A stretch of DNA of 64,000 nucleotides, taken from Cryptomeria japonica (Eukaryota; Streptophyta; Pinopsida; Cupressales; Cupressaceae). The position numbers and the translations under genes were made by a program. Of the stretch, positions 56,284 to 64,000 are shown in pieces. Each line of letters begins with the position of its first letter. Positions within the stretch are counted from its first letter, which is position 1. Location: assembly GCF_030272615.1 (NCBI RefSeq), contig NC_081414.1, positions 51,429,136 to 51,493,135 of the forward strand. The letters run 5' to 3'. Below the pieces are notes generated by a model, which was not told the origin of the DNA, made no database searches, and saw nothing but the letters and a program-made list of their open reading frames with translations.

Positions 56284-58785
56284 CCTCCTAGTCCCAAGAA
56301 TTTTTGACAATCTTTTGATAGTAGATTCTTTGTACCATCCTAATCCAAAAAGAATTCATTTTCTCTACATCTAATAGGTGGAGGATCTGGTTGATCCACA
56401 CCTCCTAGTCCCAACAATTCTACTTGAACACTCTATCACGGGAGAAGATATATGACTTCTAGGTCTACTAAGGAGATGCTTACTATTAGTCACATGATAA
56501 GAGAAAAGAGAAGAAACATGAATACTACTAGCTAACAATTTATGTAATGTTGGGTGATTCATGTTACATCATGGATTTAATTGGCTAGCAAGTTGTGTTT
56601 TGCTAGGTGATCCATGATAGAGAAGATTAACAAACAAAACCATTTGTTCGCAAGGCAATCCAAAAAATCTACAACAAAATGGTTGTTGTAGTGACACAAA
56701 ACACAAAAAATAATAATAACCAACACTTGCAAAGGTGTAAACAACAACAATTGTCACACTAGCATTTATCCATGCTATTCCAAGTAACGAATCTAAAAAA
56801 AATAATAACCATTCCCTAGGGGGCGCTATGTACCACAACACTTCTAGTTTGAGGATATAACATAAATGAATTAACACGAGAAAAAAGGAGAGCTCATATG
56901 CCTCCCCTTAAGATGTCAACATACCTCTAGGTTGATATCTTAAGGTAGATAGTGATCAAGGCCGATAAGCACCTTCAACACCAAGAAGATACCCTTAATA
57001 CATACACACATTCCAAGCTAGGAAGAAAGATCCTTGTACATGCCTCATTGCTATAAGAAAGGAAGAGATAGTTGTAAAAGAGATATTATGGAAATATTAA
57101 ACATAATTTAAATGAAGGCAACCAAAAGAATGCAGAGAGATAAAAAAACTCTATAGAGCAACTATTTTACATACCTCAAATACAAAATTGTAGGGTGGAA
57201 CAATAAAAAATGGCAAATCAAGGAAAGAATGAAAGATCCACACCAAATTCTTATACAATGCAGTCCAGTTGAAGGATTTTCATTCAACACAAGATAGTGA
57301 AGGGGTCATTATGATGATTTATTTAAAGGTTCATAAGTTAAAGGTAGTCACTAACATATAAAGAGTGAATAAATTGAAGAGCCCAATGAATTGCTAGTGT
57401 AGCATGAGGATGTATGATGTTAACAATAGCAAAATGATATTATGATGGTGGTGAAACTAAAAAAAGTTTTGATCATATTTTTATTGTGCATGAAAGCAAC
57501 CACCTTGAGCTCATGAATGATAGGCATCATGTTGTAGAGTATCAACCCTTGTTGAACAAGGGTGTCACATTTTTGAGGCTCGATCAGTGCAAGGAGACAT
57601 TTTGTGTATATGAAGTGGTTTCAATAAGCCATTTTGTGTATAAGTAGAGAGGAGAGGTAGATGTCTTTTTTTATTTGCCTAAAAAACAATGAAAGAGGTC
57701 CTAATCAAGGAACACACACGTCGAAGCAAGGAGAAAATTTGGATTCAGGATAATTCTATGCAAGAAAGGTTATCAATTTATAAAAGATAAAAAACAACAA
57801 AGGTAAAGTGGATCCTTAAAAAAGAGGAACGATTGACAACTATTATTATTGCTCCACAATGTAGAGACAAGAAGAACTAGGCTATTATGTTGCCTCCCAA
57901 GTATGATTGCACATGAAATCGTAGTGCCATGAATGACAATGAGCCCCTAATAGGTAATTAAGTTACCAATGTCATATAGGAAGATAAAAACATAATAGGT
58001 TATAAGTGTCATTTAGAAGGGACATGATGAGTGTATAACTCATTGTCACCTATTATTTAAATGTTACTAGAACTACAATAAGTTATTGAATTTTAATCTC
58101 CAAATCATGACATTCATTAGTGGAATAATTGATGATGCTTGAAAAACGCATTGTCCTAATTTTGTTTATAGTTTTTTCTTCAATTTTTCAAGGGGAGAGT
58201 AATAAAGTTGGCTTTAAGAAACTCATACAAAATTATCTCTTGTTGTGATTAAAAGTTGTTGGAAAAGTCATAGATATATTAGACAATGGGGGAGGGGATG
58301 TCAACAAAGGAGGAGGATAGAAACCTAAATCTTCTTTAGAAAAATGTAATGTATATTTCTCATGAACCTCCACACTTCATTGCACACATCCTAAATCATG
58401 TCCATTGCATCCATGTGTATAATTAAATGTGGTATTTAAATCATGTCTAGAGGAGTGTGTTCATTCATATTTTCAAAGTTTAAAGATCCTCAACCATCAT
58501 CAAGACATGTGTTGGAAGAAGAGGTTGGAATAGATTTAGAAGAAGCTTGAATAATTGACACATACAACTCCCTTGAGACTTCATATTTGGATATGTAAAT
58601 GTTATTCAATTCTCAATTCAAGATGCAAGTTATATTCAAGGTTATCTTTTCTTTCAAATATGTGTTATATCTTTAATACGATAAATCTGATTATAGTCTT
58701 GTATGTTGCAGATGAGAGGAGCATTTATCGATTTCAATGTCCTTCTCACAAATGCCGATTGATATAGAAGCAAGGAGGATCAAGA
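56284..58785. other. Transposon interior, no gene recognised
   Basis: AT-rich DNA with purine-rich tracts (for example AATGGGGGAGGGGATGTC at 58,288). ACACCTCCTAGTCCCAA occurs at both 56,282 and 56,399. I see no transposase motif. Confidence 0.4.
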
Positions 58786-58790
58786 AATAC

Positions 58791-58827
58791 CTTGACCAGT
58801 CATGTCTATTAGACATGACTGATCAAG
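58791..58827. repeat. 17-bp hairpin
   Basis: CTTGACCAGTCATGTCT, ATT, AGACATGACTGATCAAG: arms match at 16 of 17 positions with a 3-nt loop. No terminator-like T run follows. Confidence 0.85.
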
Positions 58828-58958
58828 ATATTAATTGATTGCACCTTTTGAATTATCGTGTATTTACCAATCGGTGTATATCACTTAACAAATGACCCGA
58901 TACTTAATCAACGTGTCTATCATATGCAAGACAACTGATACTAATCGGTATGTATTAG

Positions 58959-59088
58959 TTAAGCCCGATAACAATCAATGTTCATAGTTAATATATTAAC
59001 CGATATTAATCAGAGTGCATTGGTTAAGCCCAATAATAATAGGTGTTCATAGTTAATATGTTAACCGATATTAATCAGAGTGCATTGG
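58959..59088. repeat. 65-bp tandem pair with CCGATATTAATC words
   Basis: Units 58,959-59,023 and 59,024-59,088 share TTAAGCCC(G/A)ATAA, GTTCATAGTTAATAT and TTAACCGATATTAATCAGAG. CCGAT/ATCGG words continue to about 59,165. This resembles LTR sequence, but ends were not found. Confidence 0.8.
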
Positions 59089-59760
59089 TTTTAATGTAAA
59101 CCGATACCAATCGGTATTCTATGCTATGAGATTTACAACCGATGATTATCGGTAGTTAAGCATTGATCGAACTTTGCAAGTGGTTGAATATATACAAATT
59201 TAAGAATGATCATCAAATGAAGGAACAATAGATTGAAGTCTTCATCATAGTTTATCGATAGGATGAATGATTGACTAAGAGACTTCATTTATCTCTCATT
59301 CAATCATTTATCTTACCGAGGCTATCATGCATTAATAGGATAGAGGGACCTTATATCAAATTAAGGAAGGCATGAGAGTGATATATGTATTAGTGTAATT
59401 ATTATAGTTTTTGAATATTTATCCTTACTATAATATTGGAAATAGTATCTTATACTAATTAGGGAGTCGTAATTAGGATATTATTTTCCCATTTTTAGTT
59501 GTTGATCTCATTATTTAAGACATAGATGATTTTCATCATTTCTTTTCTTTATGTGGAATATATATCTAATGTAATTATTTATATTTTTAATAAGAAAATA
59601 AATTTATTGTAGTAATCATGTGGTTTTTTAATTTTATCTCTTGTCTAAGAGAAAGTATTGAATATAATAACTCTAACATGGATTTATTTTGGATGAGTAG
59701 CAAAATTCCTCTATTATTTATCATATGATAGATGTTCATACCTTGTTCAAAAACTTCCAA
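59089..59760. other. AT-rich, LTR-like, no gene
   Basis: CCGATACCAATCGGTATTC is a short palindrome near 59,101. The rest is AT-rich without open frames or primer site. Confidence 0.4.
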
Positions 59761-60490
59761 TTTCTGTGACGCAGTCTGCCAAACAGTCGGCGTGGCATTT
59801 CAAAGCTCCCATTTTGGCACAGGCTGGGGGATGTTGATAGAGCTTTACACCTGCGCCCACGCCAATGGAGAATCAAAAGCTTTGCTCAGGATCACCATTT
59901 AAAGGCTCTTTATTTTTCTTTGCTCTGGATCACCATTCATTTCTAGCAGGACTCAAGCGTTGATTTCAAATAGATATGATCTCTATTCAACAAATTCTCT
60001 AGTTGTAGGATGCAGAGTCAGTTTCATATCCCCCAGATGCTGATCGAGCATATCCATATCCAATGGCGGAGGGGCAAGCCGATCTTCCAGAAGAAGATCA
60101 AGTTGGATATTAAAATTTTGTTGATCCAGTTATCCACCCAGTAGAACCATCAACATCCGAATAGTTGATCGGATTGCTATAGCTGGGTAGCGAACCGCCT
60201 TCGCTTATGACTAAACTCCACTAATTTGATCTTCTTCAACCCACCTCTACCTATCCCGTGTCTCTACCCTTGTCCCTCTCTTCCTTGCGGGTCCGCTTCG
60301 AGGCCCGAATGACCCAAAAAAAATCGGCTGATCATGGCATTACGCAGACACAACTTCTCCTCTATTGCTGGGGTTTGACAAAGGTGGAACTGCGAAGAGC
60401 CAATCTAGGTCATGGTTCACGCTTACTATGGGTGGGAGTGCACTGTTGGGGCGGCAATGTGAGAATGGGAAGAGGCTGCGAAAATGATTT
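59761..60490 (+). other. GC-richer, exon-like segment inside the CACTA-like element
   Basis: Base composition rises sharply. A plus frame at about 60,008-60,160 reads DAESVSYPPDADRAYPYPMA, then EGQADLPEEDQVGY, stop, NFVDPVIHPVEPSTSE. A 103-codon frame follows at 60,258-60,569. I do not recognise the protein. The sequence looks like captured host exon or promoter DNA, not transposon DNA, by composition only. Confidence 0.35.
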
Positions 60491-60499
60491 GAAATGTCT

Positions 60500-60735
60500 T
60501 GGTCTTTTTTTTTTTTTTAGTAATGCCTGCTGTCGTCAGAATTTCGACGAACGCGAGCACTTTTTTTAAAAAACACAAAGATCATTGCCAATTCATTCTC
60601 TGCCAAAAACATATATTGAATTATCATTGGAATTCCGACGAATGCAGGCAATTTAAAAAAAAAAATCAAATTTGTTCACAATATACCTTCTCCATCGGAA
60701 ACCTTCGTCGGAATTTTAGGCCAAATGTATTAGTG
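60500..60735. repeat. Right subterminal repeats and terminal inverted repeat
   Basis: CGTCAGAATTTCGACGAACG, CATTGGAATTCCGACGAATG and CATCGGAAACCTTCGTCGG are spaced by A/T runs. The end, AGGCCAAATGTATTAGTG (60,718-60,735), is the inverted counterpart of 51,602-51,619. Confidence 0.65.
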
Positions 60736-60767
60736 TCTATTGGCAAATGCACACTCCAATGAGAAAT

Positions 60768-61543
60768 TGTAGGTGATTGAAAGTATTGTCATTGATGGAA
60801 ACCTTATAATCATGTGATACCGGTAGGCAGACACAGGCACCGACACCAACAGACTCTACACCAGCATACAGATCACTGACACCAAAAAGATTGATCACCA
60901 GCACCATGGCCGACAGGGATTTTGTTTAAATGTATTTTGTATTTAATTATAAAATCTTTTGTAAGCCGACTTGGAAAATTGTAATATGACTCATATATGT
61001 ATGAGATCATTGTAGATCATTTAGGTGGGATACAGATAGAGAGATGGAAGGATAAATGCAGACCTAATATGCGAATTGTAAGGCAGATATTGGATAAGGG
61101 TTTATGTATATAGAAGAGCTTAAACCGGTACTGAATCTAGCATAGTAGATGCTGATCTGAAGCAGTACAAGACATTGGATTAGTATAATCCATTTTGTAA
61201 GTCAGTGTGACTTCCTTTTGTAATTGAGCAGTGAGCTCTAGGCACTTGGCCTTCCTGCATGTGTAGGCCCCTACTATAAACAGTAATATTCTCTTATTGG
61301 CCAATAAGTGAATATTGTGGGTCACAAATCCCACCGAGGTTTTTCCCACATCGGGTTTCCTAGTTAAAATATTGTGTTATGGTGTGTCTCTTATGTTGTG
61401 GTTGCTATTCTTATTTATTGCATTATTTTTAGTTTACCGGTACATAGTTTTGATATGCTTTTCATGTCATAAGTTAAGAAAATTATTATACCGGTCAGAT
61501 ACTGATTCACCCCCCCTCTTAGTATCTTTGGGAATACTAAAAA
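60768..61543 (+). mobile_element. 5' LTR of a Copia-type element
   Basis: Begins TGTAGGTGATTGAAAGTATT, with TTGTCATTGATGG close behind, and ends just after the GATTCACCCCCCCTCTTAG block. It is followed by the primer site at 61,545. CCGGT words and the C-run signature tie it to the solo LTR at 38-39.6 kb. A GGTTTTTCCCACATCGGGTT segment (about 61,339-61,358) is the counterpart of the GGGAAAAACCACAGTGGG block in the other LTRs. The exact left end is the least certain part. Confidence 0.65.
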
Positions 61544-61544
61544 T

Positions 61545-61556
61545 TGGTATCAGATC
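61545..61556 (+). promoter_or_regulatory. Primer binding site, initiator-Met tRNA type
   Basis: TGGTATCAGATC, one base from the standard plant Copia site TGGTATCAGAGC, placed directly after the LTR. Confidence 0.8.
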
Positions 61557-61613
61557 TTGGTCCTCTATTTTCAAAAGCCTAACATCTTGAGGAAGATCTT
61601 GAAATTGGTAGAG

Positions 61614-62699
61614 ATGGAAAATTTGAGAAAGCAATTGGAAACAATTCTTTCAGACTATGATGCAGAAAGAGTAAAGAATATCAAACTTGAGGATGATCTG
61701 AAGGCTGCATAGGTTATCATTCTAGGACTTCAAGAAAATCTCACTATAGAAAGGAATAAAAGAAGAGAACTTTGTGAAAAGATGCAGAATGATGAAGATG
61801 AAAAGGAAACTCTTAATGATCTGGTGAACCAACTGAGACAAGATAACTGTACAATGAAGAATGAGATGCAAGATATGACTATGAAATTTTGTAAATAAAT
61901 TAAAGATAGAAAGAAGAATGAAGATGATTTGGCTAGAAGACTAAATGATGCTAGAAATGAAAACACAAGACTCAATCATAAAAATGATATGTTGAAGACA
62001 AATTTGATACATACACAAAATGACAGAACTAAACTCATGAGACAGAAAGAAATGCTGGAGAATGAACCGACTGCTGCAAATCAACATAAGGAGAAATTCA
62101 AGAAAAGTTCAAAAGAACTTGTTGATATGCTAAAGAATTAGAAACCTAATGGTGATACAAATGGCCTTGGCTTTGGAGTTGGTGAAAGCTTCGGTACTAC
62201 AAATAATCATGATCATAGTAAACCGGTAAGACAACCTAATGCTTACAAATTCAATGGGAAATGCTTTAACTGTAACACGTATGGTCATAGAGCAAATCGG
62301 TGTAGATCTAGAAATTATCAGAACACTAATACACCCACTAGTCAATGTTCTAAATGCAACAAAATTGGTCATAATTCAGAAAACTGCAAAATGAATGTAA
62401 AATGTTATGCTTGTGGAAGATTTGGACATCAATGCAAAACACATAACAACATAGGATATGGGAAAGCTATTCAGAAAAATAATGTGACTTGTTATGCTTG
62501 TAAAAAGATTGGACATATTGCAAAATTTTGTAGAAGCAAGACACCATCGACAAATAACAAAGGTCTTAGTTTGAAAGGTAAAGAAAAAGTTGAAGAGGTA
62601 AAGAAAGAATGCTCAAAACAATGGATCAGAAAGTTAGATCAGAATGTTGATGGGAATACTCCTCCACTGGTAGAACATAGTATCGCTCCACTGACATGA
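61614..62699 (+). pseudogene. Gag-like protein: coiled coil and four zinc knuckles
   Basis: One 361-codon frame from ATG 61,614 (MENLRKQLETILSDYDAERV) to TGA 62,697-62,699, broken by TAG 61,710, TAA 61,896 and TAG 62,139, all at places where Gln fits. Residues about 1-175 are charged and heptad-like (for example KETLNDLVNQLRQDN, RRLNDARNENTRLNHKNDML), predicting a long coiled coil. Then come four CCHC-type knuckles: CFNCNTYGHRANRC, CSKCNKIGHNSENC, CYACGRFGHQCKTH (His replaces the last Cys) and CYACKKIGHIAKFC. The tail is Lys/Glu-rich. Gag packages the element RNA; four knuckles is more than the one or two usual for Copia. No capsid-like core between LTR and coiled coil was recognised, so it may be a 5'-shortened Gag. 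Confidence 0.7.
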
Positions 62700-63009
62700 G
62701 ACTATTCTTATAACTGAAGGAAAATCCTTTGGGGGTTTAGCACCAAACTGAAAAAAACATGCTAACATACCCTCGGTTGATGGTGAGAAGTTGAAATTAC
62801 TTCTTTACCGACAAATGAGTTAAGTTGTGACTTAACCAACAAGCATTAAATGTGGTGGTCAGAGAAAATAATATTATAAAGCAAGTATTTTAGCTCCTTT
62901 TTCATTCACCGAGCATTCAAATCTTCGAGAGCGCGAAAATTCCTGAGCAAAAAAGTGAAGCAATTCATCCAAGCACTCATCCTAAAGGCATATTGAGGTA
63001 TTTATAACT
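62700..63009 (+). other. Spacer with TATA-like word before the second ORF
   Basis: Non-coding 310 bp. AATATTATAAAGCAAG (about 62,868-62,883) is followed by TCCTTTTTCATTCACC and a GC-richer leader (TTCGAGAGCGCGAAAA, about 62,926-62,941), then the ATG at 63,010. The layout resembles a TATA box and 5' leader, so the second ORF could have its own promoter. Confidence 0.3.
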
Positions 63010-63914
63010 ATGGATTCCTCATCCACTCCTAAATTTATTGCAAACCCTACTGTGATTGAAGTAATCAAGTTCCCTAGACCCGTATTCAGGCTTGTTCCCA
63101 AAATTGCGAAAAAAGATGATACCATAGGTGCATTTTCTCAAATTCCTAAGGGAGTAGTATATGCTGAAGACCCTAGGATATACATACATTGTCTTATAGA
63201 AGAATTAGGAGATGATGAAATAAGAACATGTATCGGACTATGAGTTGTGATGAATCTGGAAATATCAAACCGGAATATAAGATAGTGGAAACCCTAGGTT
63301 TTACTGAAATCCTTAGTGTCTCGAATTTTCCCAAGGATATTATAAGGATTGTGCTAAGTAGAGTGCATGGAAAATTCTTTTGGTTGGATTCAATCCATAA
63401 GATCACCAAAGAAGCAATAAAGGCAGTAACATGGTTACCTTCCACCGGTAGCAGGCCTAATAGAACTAAAAAGGTCTCCAATGACACAGTAATAGAACTA
63501 ACCGATGCAACATTTGACAAAAGGTCTCTAAGGGTAAATGATGTGAAGGATATCAATGTCAGATTTGTCAGTATAATTTTAGGCTACAAGGCTACACATG
63601 CAAATAGGTTAAACTCAGTATCAAGCCTATGTATCAAAAGTGCATATGATATGGTTAACAAGAATGCTAGAATAGATGTGTGTGAATGGCTCAAAGATGA
63701 ATTAATAGACAATCTGAAGAAGATAAAGGGAGATAAGAAAGGAACCTTTAGATTTGGAAATTTACTTGTATGTTTAATGTTGTATATTACTAAACAAGTA
63801 CCCGATATTGGTAGGAGAGATTTTGGTTTTGACATACCGGTAGGAAAGCAACTTTTGGATACACTAAACAACATGGGAGATAACAGGGAGAAAAACATAA
63901 ATGAACATTTTTAG
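63010..63914 (+). pseudogene. Unidentified second ORF of the LTR element, with one frameshift
   Basis: The first piece (63,010-63,243) starts MDSSSTPKFIANPTVIEVIK and includes DDTIGAFSQIPKGVVYAEDP. The second (63,228-63,914) overlaps it in another frame and runs 228 codons through ESGNIKPEYKIVETLGFTEI, KITKEAIKAVTWLPSTG, VSNDTVIELTDATFDKRSLR, CEWLKDELIDNLKKIKGDKK and FRFGNLLVCLMLYITKQVPD to TAG 63,912. Together about 300 residues, read as one protein with a single indel near 63,230. It has none of the protease, integrase or RT motifs expected next in a Copia element. I do not recognise the family. The sequence seems globular and fairly well preserved, so it may be the element's own accessory protein or a captured gene. 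Confidence 0.5.
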
Positions 63915-64000
63915 GCACTAAAAGCTTGAATGAAGACTAGAACAAGACTGTCATAGGTAATTGTGGATAAATATCAAATGGAAATATGTTTTGTAATTAA
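63915..64000. other. Window end, element continues
   Basis: No stop of the LTR element is seen; its remaining interior and 3' LTR would lie beyond the window. Confidence 0.5.

Larger units (their letters stand above)
51602..60735. mobile_element. CACTA-like DNA transposon, non-autonomous, carrying gene fragments
   Basis: The left end reads CACTAGTACATTTGGGCC, then TAATTTCGGA. The right end, reverse complemented, reads CACTAATACATTTGGCC, then TAAAATTCCGA. That is a terminal inverted repeat of about 30 bp with few differences, starting with the CACTA that defines the En/Spm superfamily. Just inside both ends lie clusters of CCGACG/CGTCGG-type words, and CATTGGAATTCCGAC occurs on both sides (about 51,904 and 60,625), as expected for subterminal transposase-binding repeats. 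The 3-bp flanks are TCA (left) and TCT (right), so the target duplication is imperfect. The 9.1 kb interior holds DRM methyltransferase fragments, other repeats and no recognisable transposase, so the element would depend on another copy. It sits at the truncated edge of the SIRE-like element. Confidence 0.65.

Noticed and set aside
51602-60735. Treating the inverted repeat at 51.9-54.2 kb as the terminal repeats of a foldback transposon
   Set aside because: The arms carry coding DNA of DRM, and better terminal repeats (CACTA) lie outside them, so the foldback is internal cargo.

Overview
The window is nuclear DNA from a land plant. It is AT-rich, gene-poor and packed with nested retrotransposons. 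Support for this includes GT-AG introns in two ordinary plant genes, plant-type LINEs carrying an RNase H domain, Copia LTR elements with a TGGTATCA-type primer site, a tRNA-derived SINE, and a DRM-type (plant RNA-directed DNA methylation) methyltransferase pseudogene. The low gene density and the many old, decayed, nested elements suggest a large genome such as a conifer. That species-level guess is inference. No organellar or bacterial sequence was seen.

Layout. 0.3-7 kb: a decayed Copia-like remnant, a 1.59 kb solo LTR with a perfect GACTC target-site duplication, an 81-bp TATA-containing minisatellite and smaller tandem duplications. 7.6-8.9 kb: the C-terminal five exons of an oxysterol-binding-protein-related (ORP) gene. 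9-18 kb: repeats, a SINE with a 14-bp duplication, and two copies of a 1.3-2.1 kb segment. The second copy runs into a complete three-exon, 330-residue TauD/clavaminate-synthase-like dioxygenase gene at 18.2-19.6 kb. 20.3-28.4 kb: LINE-1, the least decayed LINE here (20-bp target duplication, 671-codon open stretch), with an odd 2.1 kb 3' part containing a CG-rich array of complementary motifs. 28.5-34.1 kb: LINE-2, older, its RT catalytic region deleted. 35.2-39.6 kb: a Copia LTR/primer-site remnant and a 1.49 kb solo LTR flanked by TTTGC. 39.8-45.6 kb: LINE-3, inserted in a G-poor Gypsy-like region (39.7-49.5 kb) that encodes a proline/serine-rich protein with a G-patch-like segment. 49.6-51.6 kb: the 3' LTR and a possible extra ORF of a SIRE-like Copia element on the minus strand. 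51.6-60.7 kb: a CACTA-like DNA transposon carrying fragments of a DRM methyltransferase gene, one of them a nearly perfect head-to-head inverted repeat of about 1.1 kb per arm with a 9-nt centre. 60.8-64 kb: the 5' end of an LTR element with a coiled-coil, four-knuckle Gag and an unidentified second ORF.

Only two loci look like host genes (ORP and TauD-like). The others are mobile elements or captured, broken gene pieces. The most interesting structure is the DRM inverted repeat inside the CACTA-like element. If transcribed, it would form long double-stranded RNA matching a gene of the RNA-directed DNA methylation machinery. A second theme is that most in-frame stops in the retroelements are TAG or TAA where Gln codons are plausible, as expected from C-to-T decay of methylated CAG/CAA.
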